DNA of 64,000 nucleotides from Leishmania mexicana MHOM/GT/2001/U1103 (taxonomy: Eukaryota > Euglenozoa > Kinetoplastea > Trypanosomatida > Trypanosomatidae). The DNA lies in the NCBI RefSeq assembly GCF_000234665.1, contig NC_018332.1, positions 1-64,000 on the forward strand, in the 5' to 3' direction. Made by a program: the position numbers and the translations under genes. The notes under the pieces are model-generated. The model was not told the DNA's origin and did not search any database. It was given only the letters and a program-made list of their open reading frames with translations. Below are positions 27,426 through 35,880 of the stretch, one piece after another. The first letter of the stretch is position 1. Every line of letters starts with the position of its first letter.

Positions 27426-29459
27426 ATGGGAGCTGGTGCCTCTCACCAACGACGTTGGAAGATAAAGTCCTCCATGGGGGACCCCGATCAGTGGTCTACG
27501 TCGCTGCCCGTCGAGGTCTTGACTGCAAGTGAGAACTGTGGGGGATTGAGGCAGAATGGGAGCGCCTCGTCGACTGCCCATACCAACCTAAACTCGCGCA
27601 GGCAGGAGATGGATTCTTGGAACACGCGACGAGACTCGAAGGAGTTCCAAGATGAAGTAGACGAGATGGACAGCCTACAGGCCAACTGCAGAGTGCCGAA
27701 TGAGCAGGCTTTTCACGACACGCTTGTAAGTGCCGCCCACTTATTGCGGGCCCGCCAGCGTGATACAAATGCCAGCATCTCGAAGGCGGAGATGGAGGGC
27801 GTGATAGTTCTCACCCGCGAACTGGAGAACCTCAGGCAGATGACGAAGCGTTCGGAATTCACGGTGGAGGGAACGTGGAGGATCTTGGAGGATGAGGGAA
27901 TGGTGGAGCAATTTGGTCAGCAGTTGTACGATGAGCTGCTCACCCGAAATCGGCGTCTGCGTGTCCACTTCTACGGCGTGGACATCGAAGAGCAGTCGAA
28001 GTCCTTGTTGCGCATGGTCGGGACAGCGGTGCACTTCTACCAGAAGCCGCAGTTGACAGTGGATATGTTCACCAAGGCTGGCGCAAGGCACCGTGGCTAC
28101 GGCGTGAACGCGGAGGTCTTCGTGGAAATGCGCAATGCCTTCATGCGGGTATTTTCCAAATTTGTCGGCACCGACGTCTTTCAGGCGGCCGAGGAGGAGT
28201 GGCAAAAGTTCTGGAAGTACGTTCTAGACCTGCTCGTGCATGGAAGTGAGAGTCCGGAGGGCGAGCGGTATGGAAAGGTGCACGAAGAGAAGATGCTCAA
28301 GAAGATACAGGCCGATTTCAAGCTCATCATGGAGCGGCAAAACAAGTGCGACCTGCGGCGTCAATTTGTAAGCGTTATGTACAATAAAGCCATCGAGATG
28401 CACGGGGAGTTGTCAAAGTTCGAAGCACTAAAGGATCTGCGTGCCAGTACACGCGTCTTGCAGTCATTCATTGACGTAATCAACAACATCCATGATAAGA
28501 AGCTTTTGGACGAGTACATGCGAGAGCTTGGCGGGCGTCACACAGCCTACAACGTCACGGTGGAGAACCTACACGCCTTTACCGAGCCATTCCTCTTCAC
28601 CTGTCGCCACTTTTTGGAGGATGAGTGGAATATCGCCGTTGAGTCGCGTTTTCTGTGGCTGTTTGAGTACATGATCGATGGCATTTCGGCTGGTATGGTG
28701 AGCGACATCAACAGTATCGTTAACTTGCGCGCTCCCAGCAACAGCGTTTCTTTCGGACTGATTTTCACCGATATCGAGTCAAGTACAAGGTTGTGGAGCA
28801 AGGACTCGAAGTCGATGAGCCTTGCGGTGAAGAGCCATCACGCCATGATCCGGCGCCTTATCGCTGACTACGGCGCTTATGAGGTGAAGACGGTCGGCGA
28901 CTCCTTCATCATCGCCACCAAGGATGTGCTGGTGGCGGTGAAGCTGTCGCTGGCCATTCAACTAGAGCTAATGCGGATAGCGCCAATTGCTCCAGGATTT
29001 GAGATGGTTGACAGTTCCGAGGGCCACGGTGATCCACAGGCCTGGGATGACCGCACGCTGCGCGTGCGGATCGGCGTCGAGCACTGCACGGATGCTACGG
29101 CCACTTATGACACCATTCACCGGCGCTACGATTACTACGGGGCTAGCGTGAATCGCTGCGCGCGGATCGAGTCTGCAGCGTGTGGAGGGCAGATATTACT
29201 CTCTCGTGAGAGTTTTGAGCATCTCAAGTCCATCCCCGAGTTCCATGACGAGCCTTGCTCCTACCTCTTCCGCAGCGTGGAAGTCGCCACCCCACCCCCA
29301 AAGGTGGATAGCCGTGGTTTGGACCACTTCGTGGTAGTGAACGATGTTGGCCTGGCGTCCTTCAAAGGCATAGCTGAGCCAGTGCGCCTTGTTTCGCTAG
29401 TGCCGCGCTGTCTTGCTGGGCGACAGTTTATGGAAAAGTTTACCAAGGTATCGGAATAG
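27426..29459 (+). CDS. HemAC: Globin-coupled adenylate cyclase (HemAC type) with two globin domains
   Basis: Encodes 677 residues. The start MGAGAS fits the N-myristoylation pattern (Gly2, Ser6). A globin domain spans ~140-280 with a probable proximal His222 in GARHRGYGV. A second, similar helical domain spans ~300-425 with His372 in GGRHTAYNV. The C-terminal class III cyclase has FTDIESST (metal Asp449), KTVGDSF (Lys488, metal Asp492) and DYYGASVNRCAR (Asp569, Asn576, Arg580), so the key catalytic residues are present. It converts ATP to cAMP. The L. major orthologue is described as an oxygen-responsive haem cyclase protecting cells in hypoxia (established, recalled). No transmembrane helix is present, unlike receptor-type trypanosomatid cyclases. 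The start is fixed by the splice site 10 bases upstream. Confidence 0.95.
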   Translation: MGAGASHQRRWKIKSSMGDPDQWSTSLPVEVLTASENCGGLRQNGSASSTAHTNLNSRRQEMDSWNTRRDSKEFQDEVDEMDSLQANCRVPNEQAFHDTLVSAAHLLRARQRDTNASISKAEMEGVIVLTRELENLRQMTKRSEFTVEGTWRILEDEGMVEQFGQQLYDELLTRNRRLRVHFYGVDIEEQSKSLLRMVGTAVHFYQKPQLTVDMFTKAGARHRGYGVNAEVFVEMRNAFMRVFSKFVGTDVFQAAEEEWQKFWKYVLDLLVHGSESPEGERYGKVHEEKMLKKIQADFKLIMERQNKCDLRRQFVSVMYNKAIEMHGELSKFEALKDLRASTRVLQSFIDVINNIHDKKLLDEYMRELGGRHTAYNVTVENLHAFTEPFLFTCRHFLEDEWNIAVESRFLWLFEYMIDGISAGMVSDINSIVNLRAPSNSVSFGLIFTDIESSTRLWSKDSKSMSLAVKSHHAMIRRLIADYGAYEVKTVGDSFIIATKDVLVAVKLSLAIQLELMRIAPIAPGFEMVDSSEGHGDPQAWDDRTLRVRIGVEHCTDATATYDTIHRRYDYYGASVNRCARIESAACGGQILLSRESFEHLKSIPEFHDEPCSYLFRSVEVATPPPKVDSRGLDHFVVVNDVGLASFKGIAEPVRLVSLVPRCLAGRQFMEKFTKVSE

Positions 29460-30556
29460 ATTTGTACCTCCGCCACCCAGCGCGCTACTCTCGGCTCTCT
29501 TGAAGTCTAGTGAACCGGTGCGTGTCTGTTTCCTCTGATACTCTTCAAGTGTCCTTGAGGACGTGGGGGAGGGGGGTAGGACACCTCAGGGCGCGGTATA
29601 AGGACCCAGCAACCGCTCTGTGAGGAAGGCAAGCAGCCCCCCTACCCTCGCCAACGGCAAGCCACTTCCGGCCGTGCCTGGGCTGTGTGCCTGCGATGTG
29701 GGGACGTGAGAGCGATGTATCGCTATTGATATGTTGACGATCAGGTCCCGAGCGGCGTTCTGTCGAAGGGAGCTGCGATAGTGGATACATATGTGCCATT
29801 CATATGATTAGGCAGAGTGTCAGCATGACTCCAGCATATCGCCCCCGACCCTCACTTCCTACTGGTGCTGGGAGCCTGAGCGTCACCTCGAGGGGGGGGA
29901 GTGCACTAAGTGGCGGCCTCCATAATGGGTGAGCGGCTGTGAGGCGACCTGCGAGGCAGTGATGAGTGGGTATCGTTTGAGGCAGAGGCCGTGCTCTCAG
30001 ATGAGTGAGTCGGCGCATTGCTGTAACGCATATGTCCACCACCGCTTCGCACGACGCGATGGGCCTGTGACATGCCTGGGTAGGGCTGAGCTGAATCGAT
30101 GCTGTATGGTAGAGAGTGGACATGTCGAACCAAAGAAAATGTATCATTATATATTTTTTAACCCTTTACTCCGCACTGGAGAATAATAATACTAAAGGAA
30201 CAAACAAAACGACGCTTCCTTCTGTTTGCGGGCAGGCAGTGAAGCGCTCTCTGTGGCAGCACCCACAGCGGTGGCGTCTGCCGCGCCATCTCCATTGAGG
30301 GGCGTTCTTCTTCCGCACCTCCTACCTCCATTTTCTGCTCGCTGGCAGAGTGTGCACATCTTTCACGCGCACGTGCTTTTCGGCCTCTCAAGTCCTAATT
30401 CATTCTGCGCGCTTCTCCTTTTCTTGTCCAAACTCTCCTATTGCACATATTGTATGGAGGGAACCTGTGTCAACGCGCGGGTACTACTTGCGTGCCATCA
30501 CGCACCCCTACTTGTTACGCAGGTGCTTTGGACTCTGTCGAGTTCCAAGAGAGAAC
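29460..30556 (+). other. Spacer containing a possible SIDER-type retroposon remnant
   Basis: No CDS is seen. Unlike the pyrimidine-rich flanks, 29545-30140 is GC-rich with mixed composition and contains C and G runs (29635-29642, 29894-29901). It ends in an A-rich stretch around 30124-30139. Its size of ~0.6 kb, its place in the 3' UTR of the cyclase gene and its composition resemble LmSIDER2 elements. I cannot check the 79-base signature. A C/T tract at 30404-30440 then serves the next gene. Confidence 0.4.
29545..30140. mobile_element. Putative extinct SIDER2-like retroposon
   Basis: Called only from length (~0.6 kb), GC-rich non-coding composition, position in a presumed 3' UTR and an A-rich end. 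LmSIDER2 elements are ~0.55 kb and promote mRNA decay in Leishmania (established for the family). No target-site duplication was identified. Confidence 0.3.
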
Positions 30557-30790
30557 ATGAAGCAGCCGTACCGATCAACGTGGCGGGTGTATCTTCCCGG
30601 CTTGTTTGTGATGTCGATGTTTAGTGTTGTGGTTTATTTTAGTCGGACGCGCTCCGATGTGGTGAAGCACGGTTACGATTTTGTTCCCATCTACTCTGAG
30701 GACGGCAAGCTTGAGGGCTTCACACATCCTGTGCTCGTGAAAGCGGGCAACCAGTACCGCGAGATGGGGGAAGAACGGAGGGCGCGATGA
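30557..30790 (+). CDS. Single-pass membrane microprotein, probably mitochondrial
   Basis: Encodes 77 residues from the ATG at 30557. A short basic N-terminus (MKQPYRSTWR) is followed by one hydrophobic helix (about residues 11-29) and a charged hydrophilic tail ending EERRAR. The tail includes GYDFVPIYSEDGKLEGFTHPV, with no known motif. This plan (tiny, basic front, one helix) is typical of accessory subunits of inner-membrane complexes. In trypanosomatids many such subunits of ATP synthase or cytochrome oxidase are lineage-specific, but the assignment is inference. Support for it being real: a pyrimidine tract (30404-30440) with following AGs, a sensible ATG, and its fit as the 10th gene of the syntenic order. 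Confidence 0.7.
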   Translation: MKQPYRSTWRVYLPGLFVMSMFSVVVYFSRTRSDVVKHGYDFVPIYSEDGKLEGFTHPVLVKAGNQYREMGEERRAR

Positions 30791-31703
30791 CGACTGGTCT
30801 CCTTTGTAGCGCATGCTCTACTCCTTGCACGTGAACCTGGATGTATTGGAAGTGAGCACATGGGGACGGTTTGCACACTCTGCGCATGTATTGGCCTACC
30901 TTGTACGCCTTTGTGTGTGGTGGTGTATCCTAGGGAAGAAGGTGCGTGATTTTGTTTTTGGTGGAGACGTTTCGAAGTCTTTTCTAGGCTAGTGTCGACG
31001 CCTTCTGGCTGAGCAAAGACAATCTACTCGCTTCTTCTGTGTCTTGAGCACCCAAATCGGTTTGCTTCTCGCGGATGTGTGCAACTGCGTGGGTGGTTGT
31101 CATGGACACACGCTCCAAGCTGAAGAATGGAGGCTCTAAGGAAGTCTTTTTCTTACCCCCTCTGGCCTGGCGGGCTGCAAGGAGGTCACGTGACGACAAG
31201 ATGACCAAAAGCAAGCAACGGACTGTGATTGCTGCGGGGAGCCAGCGGTGATGGAGAGCGACTGCCTTGACGTCTGCTACTCTAGTTGCTGCGTCGCATT
31301 GTCTGTCGCATCCCCGAATGATAGGCGAGGCGGAACTCACAATATTTTTCACTGCTTTTTCTTCGCATACCTGTTTCCTTCGCTTGCACGGTCATTTCTG
31401 TGTGTGTGTGTGCACTCTTTACTCGCGATTGATCGGCTCTCGCCCGTGTATACCGGAACGAGGGGATCTGAACACACGTGTCAGGAGCTGCAAATTTCCC
31501 TTACCTTTGCTTATATCCGACACACACTCACCACCTCCTGCGCGTAGGTACGTATCGTGGGCGTTTTTCACGGTTTTTGTCACTTCCCTCATCTGACCGC
31601 TGAACTCCACAGCTACATTACTCTCGCCCCCTTTCGGTGCCCTCATTTTGCGTGCCCTTTAGGTGTGACTACTCTCCCCCTCTCTCTCAGTGAGCTATCC
31701 AAG
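30791..31703 (+). promoter_or_regulatory. Spacer with acceptor for proteasome beta-3
   Basis: No gene seen. A (TG)7 microsatellite lies at 31399-31412. A C/T-rich tract spans 31560-31688 and ends TCTCTCAG, with AG at 31689-31690, 14 bases before the beta-3 ATG. Confidence 0.6.
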
Positions 31704-32321
31704 ATGTCTATTATGTCATACAGCGGCGGCTCGGTGATGGCCATGGCGGGTAAAGAGTGCTTCGTTATCATATCCGATAAACGCCTCGGTGAGCAGCTGA
31801 AGACTATCTCGACGGAGGTGCCGAAGCTGCATGTTGTTAACGACAGCATTGTGTACGGCCTCACCGGCCTGCGCACGGACCAGCAAACCTTTGTAAACAA
31901 AGTTCAGTTTCGCACCGACATGTACAAGCTGCGCGAGGAGCGCAACATTACTGGCAAGGCGTTCTCGTCCATGATCACGTCCATGCTGTACGAGGCACGT
32001 TTCGGGCCATGGTTCGTGGAGCCGGTGATCGGAAGCATAGATAAGTCGACGGGCAAGGTGTACCTGTGCGCCACCGACCTCATCGGTGCCCCGTGCGAGC
32101 CAGAGGACTATGTCTGTGCCGGCACCGCTGCTGAGAGCTTGCACGGCATGTGCGAGGCTCTCTGGCGCCCGGGCATGTCTCCGGAGGAGGTTTTTGAGAT
32201 TGCCGCGCAGGCGATGCTGTCTGCGTGTGATCGCGACAGTCTCTCCGGCTACGGTGCAGTGGCGATGATTGTGACGAAAGACAAAATCACAACGCGCCTC
32301 ATCAAGGGCCGAAAGGACTAG
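31704..32321 (+). CDS. PSMB3: 20S proteasome subunit beta type-3
   Basis: Encodes 205 residues, the normal beta-3 length. The N-terminus MSIMSYSGGSVMAMAGKECF matches beta-3 orthologues, in which the catalytic Thr1 and propeptide are absent and Gly-Ser stands in the nucleophile position. It is therefore a structural, non-catalytic ring subunit. Further family blocks are VIISDKRLG, VYGLTGLRTDQQTF and YEARFGPWFVEPVIG, with a C-terminal LSGYGAVAMIVTKDKI. It assembles into the inner beta ring of the 20S core in cytosol and nucleus. The start is supported by the AG 14 bases upstream; the frame extends further up but only through the pyrimidine tract. Confidence 0.97.
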   Translation: MSIMSYSGGSVMAMAGKECFVIISDKRLGEQLKTISTEVPKLHVVNDSIVYGLTGLRTDQQTFVNKVQFRTDMYKLREERNITGKAFSSMITSMLYEARFGPWFVEPVIGSIDKSTGKVYLCATDLIGAPCEPEDYVCAGTAAESLHGMCEALWRPGMSPEEVFEIAAQAMLSACDRDSLSGYGAVAMIVTKDKITTRLIKGRKD

Positions 32322-33375
32322 GGGTGTAGTCAGCAAGTCTCCTTGTGTCCGTGTTCTGTTTTTTATTTATTTTTGTGTGCCCGTGATTGAAACGCATCGA
32401 GGGCACCCTATTTTCTCCCTTCTCTTGTTCTTGGGTATGGCTAGGCTGGATGTGCTTCAGGTGAGCTGCTCGGGTTCGAGTTCATCGGTGTGGTCATGTG
32501 GTGCGTCTGTGTCTTTTCCAGCTGTGTGTGCGATCTTACACACAACTGCCAGAATGCTGCGCGGTAGAGGCGGCTAGGGGCGCGGAGTAGGTCCTTCGCT
32601 GAGGAGCAGGATGGCACCCATATCGCAGTGGTGTGTTGTTTTGTCAGTTCCCCCAGAAGACGTTTGTGCGAGGTTTCCTGTGCCATGTTCTCGCCTGCGT
32701 ATACTTGCGTCGGTGTTCTACGCTTTACTTCGCGTGGTCGTATGTGAAAGAAAGGAAAAAAAGAACGCAAAAACGGAGCTATTAGGTGCAGTAGCCCCAT
32801 GTGTGGAGCACCGGCAGGAGTGCAACTTGTGTCCAGGAGAAGATGTAATGGACCATTACACCACGCTGCGTTCTCAGCACTTGTTCACGCCGGACTTTCT
32901 AACGTGACATGCTGGTGCAGAAGCACTCTGTCATGCATGATGTTTGTCTTTGCTCAAAGTAGAATATGTGAGTTGGGCTTGTGCCAGCGTCCCCTCTCCT
33001 TCCTTTACGGGGAGCAAAAGTCAATGAATGGTGACCCTCCACTGCTGTGGCGCTCATTTTGCTGCACCCCATTCTGTTGCCATTTGTGATCGTGTGCACC
33101 GTCTCTCTTTCCTATCTTCTCTGGCGGTCGCTCTTTTCCCTCCGCCTATGCACCGGTGGTCGCGCACTGCGCGCGGTTGCGATTTTGCGTGTACCACAAA
33201 CACAAAAGGATTTGCTATGGGCAAACGTGTAGCCGTCGGCGTAAAAAGAAAAAGAGAAGGGGCGTCTTTGTGCACCTCCCCGGCGATATTGAGTGTGACC
33301 GCCGCTCGTGGCTCCTCACTGGTTTGCCTTTCGTAACGTTTGTGTCCGCGGGATCTCGCCTGTGTCTCAGGCGCG
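32322..33375 (+). promoter_or_regulatory. Spacer before RPB9
   Basis: No credible gene. A C/T tract at 33095-33145 is the stronger acceptor candidate; a weaker one ends CTGTGTCTCAG with AG at 33369-33370, 6 bases before the ATG. Confidence 0.45.
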
Positions 33376-33798
33376 ATGGAGGCGGAGGAGATCACCCAGG
33401 TGAGCATCGGCAATGCTACCACCGCACCGATGCTCTTCTGCTCACGCTGCAACAACCTCCTTTACCCCGAGTGTGACGATGACAACTACAGCATGACGTG
33501 GCGCTGCAACTACTGCAAAACGACTGAGCAGCACGATGACTGCAAGCTTGTCCACGTTATGAACCTGAAGATGAAAGCAGACGCGATCGGTGGCATGGAT
33601 CTGATTGCCGAGTTCGCCAGCGACCCAACCGCGCAGCGTGATCCTGACAAGCCGTGCCCCAAGTGCGGCAAGAAGGGTGTTGCTTGCTTTGTGAACCCGC
33701 TCGGGCAACCGCAGGAGGACATGACACTTTACTTTGCTTGCTCTGATACGGTGTGTCGCCATGTGTGGAAGGGCGCTGCCGTCGAGGACCAGAACTAG
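33376..33798 (+). CDS. RPB9: RNA polymerase II subunit RPB9 (two zinc ribbons)
   Basis: Encodes 140 residues. The N-terminal ribbon reads FCSRCNNLLYPECDDD...WRCNYC, a close match to the FC-x2-CNNLLYP block of RPB9. The C-terminal TFIIS-type ribbon reads CPKCGKKG...MTLYFACSDTVCRHVW. The second pair of the C-ribbon is spaced C-x4-C, a spacing I associate with RPC11. However, the acidic D-E pair of the cleavage-stimulating hairpin in RPC11/TFIIS is absent (GQPQEDMT). The N-terminal ribbon makes RPB9 the best call, with RPC11 or RPA12 as less likely alternatives. The product acts in nuclear transcription of the polycistronic units. The start at 33376 follows an AG at 33370. Confidence 0.85.
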   Translation: MEAEEITQVSIGNATTAPMLFCSRCNNLLYPECDDDNYSMTWRCNYCKTTEQHDDCKLVHVMNLKMKADAIGGMDLIAEFASDPTAQRDPDKPCPKCGKKGVACFVNPLGQPQEDMTLYFACSDTVCRHVWKGAAVEDQN

Positions 33799-34529
33799 CA
33801 TGGCGCACCTCGGTTCAGAACGGGGCAAGGGCAGGTCGGCTGAAGTGCAGCTCTGCTCTTTGCGCCACGGTGCTCCCGCGTTTGTTTGTTTTTCTTTGCT
33901 AAAATGCGGGACAATTCATCAATCAGGTGACCTAATCATGCGCGACTCTGGGGTAGAGCCCCCCCTCCCTCTCCTTACAAGAATGGATGGTCTTGTGTGC
34001 TCCTGTACTACCCGCCTCGCATTATCATCGACCACGTCACTATCTTTCCCACAGCGGTATCCGAAAAGGGGAAGCATACGCTGTCCAATAACTCGCACAG
34101 ATACTCTCGATATAGATGACCTGACTCTTTCGGAGTAGCTCTGAGATAGCCTGTTTTGCACAGTGTCTCCATGGCACCTTACTTGCCCTCTCTCGCTTCT
34201 CGTCTCCTGGAATCTTCTTGGTGCTGTCACTTCCACCTTGTAACTGTGCTGCCGCCTTTAAAATGAGCAGACGCTATACCCGCACTACGGTGTTCGAGAC
34301 CGTGCAGCGACGCGCTGTTTTGATTCGACACGGTCGTGTTGTGTGACGGAACGGCGGTAGCGTCGAGGCCGCCTATGAGCATTGTAGCGAGCAGAAGAGG
34401 TCGAGTAGACGGCAGGAGAGGCGAATCCCCTCATACCCTGTAGGGGTACCTTCGTTTTTTTCTCTTCCTTTTGCTGTTTGCCCAGCTGCGCGTCCGTTTG
34501 CAATCCAGGTGAGGGGACTGCGAGGCACC
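33799..34529 (+). promoter_or_regulatory. Spacer with acceptor for the four-pass membrane protein
   Basis: No gene seen. A T/C tract at 34450-34483 ends CCCAG (AG at 34484-34485), 45 bases before the next ATG. Confidence 0.6.
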
Positions 34530-35078
34530 ATGCATATTTTTCGTATATCGGTGCCGCTCATGTGCCTCTTCTACCACTTTATCTTAGTCATCATCTCCTT
34601 TGCCAACTACATCGTCTTTGTGCGACTGCAGAGCACTTCTCGAGCGCTGCGTGATGCCTATCTCGCCTTTTGCGTGGTCGAGACGGTAGCCTATGGCGCC
34701 TGTGCTGGACCGCTGTTTGTATACTCGTACAAGTACGGTAAGACCTCCACCTCCCGCATCGGTCGCCTTCTCTGCGGCATCGTTGTTATGTTTCTGCTGG
34801 CTTCACTCCCCATGACGATTATTGAGATGACTCTGTTCTTGTCGTTTGATTTAGAGCTCCGTCATGCCTTGGATGGAACAGTTTTCTTCTTGCATGCCAT
34901 CGCAGCGGCTTTTGGTGGCTTCATCTCTTGGTTTGCCTACATGCGTGTTGTGGCACGCTTCCTCCAACGCTGGCGAGGACCGGAGCGGCAGATCCCCGAC
35001 GACTCGGAGATTCCACCCACCACAGATGTTCAGCTGCATCTAGTCAAGCGCTCCCAGTGGCAACCGGAAACGATTTAG
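34530..35078 (+). CDS. Four-pass membrane protein of unknown function
   Basis: Encodes 182 residues from the ATG at 34530. The frame is open further upstream but only with a GTG. Four hydrophobic segments lie near residues 5-30, 45-65, 80-105 and 115-140. They are joined by short loops and followed by a ~40-residue hydrophilic tail (RFLQRWRGPERQIPDDSEIP). No transporter or enzyme motif is recognised. The first segment could double as a signal anchor. Equal helix lengths and short loops are compatible with tetraspan proteins of endomembranes, but no tetraspanin CCG or claudin motif is present. Confidence 0.8.
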   Translation: MHIFRISVPLMCLFYHFILVIISFANYIVFVRLQSTSRALRDAYLAFCVVETVAYGACAGPLFVYSYKYGKTSTSRIGRLLCGIVVMFLLASLPMTIIEMTLFLSFDLELRHALDGTVFFLHAIAAAFGGFISWFAYMRVVARFLQRWRGPERQIPDDSEIPPTTDVQLHLVKRSQWQPETI

Positions 35079-35880
35079 CTGTACAGACGAAGTACGTGGG
35101 GTAGAGGTGTGGGTGTAAGCAGCGGCGCTGGCTTCCTTGTTGTGCACGGTGCTGCGACGGACAGCTCGTGGCACCAGATTTCCCGCTGGGTGGTGAAGAC
35201 GGGACGGGGCACTGTGAATCACAGATGCTGCACGGGGGTAGAGTGGGCATCCCGTGTCACATTCAAACACAGTGCGTCCCGCAGGTGTACGGCCACGGAG
35301 ATAGATCTCGCTTTCTCTTTTTCTGTTACATACGCTTCGATTTACATGCACACGCAGGCACAAAAATAAACGTGGCCCATACAATTCCAAGGCGTCCCAC
35401 ACAACCTGATTCCTTCGCCGCCTCTTTTTCCATTCTTGTTGGCGTTGTGTAGATGGTTAGAACCCGAGAGGCAACGCGCCAAACGCAAAAATAAAATATC
35501 TCGATTACCTCGGGCACCGTCAGACATGTTTTACCTGATGTGTCGCTGGGGTGCGCGACGGTTTGCGCAAACGCGCTTTGGGTTGCAGTTGGCAATCCTC
35601 TCAACGGACTGCCCCGAGTGACGACCTGCGCGACTGGCTTCTGCTCTGTGTTTTCCTTGTCCTCTCTTTCCATTGATTCGGCACTGGAGTGTTGCATTGG
35701 GCTGTCATTCTGCGCATTGATTCTCTCGCGCTCCCTCTTGTCTACCCTTCGGTCCGCGCTTGTGCTTCTCTGACGTCGATGTCGTCGATTTCCTTTCTTT
35801 CTTGCATGACATAGATGGAAGTATCGTCTTCCTAGGTAGCGGTAGTATACACTTAATGAAGTAGAAACGATCACGTCACG
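35079..35880 (+). promoter_or_regulatory. Spacer before the three-domain fusion gene
   Basis: No gene seen. A pyrimidine-rich run at 35760-35805 precedes AG at 35834-35835, 45 bases before the ATG. Confidence 0.5.
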
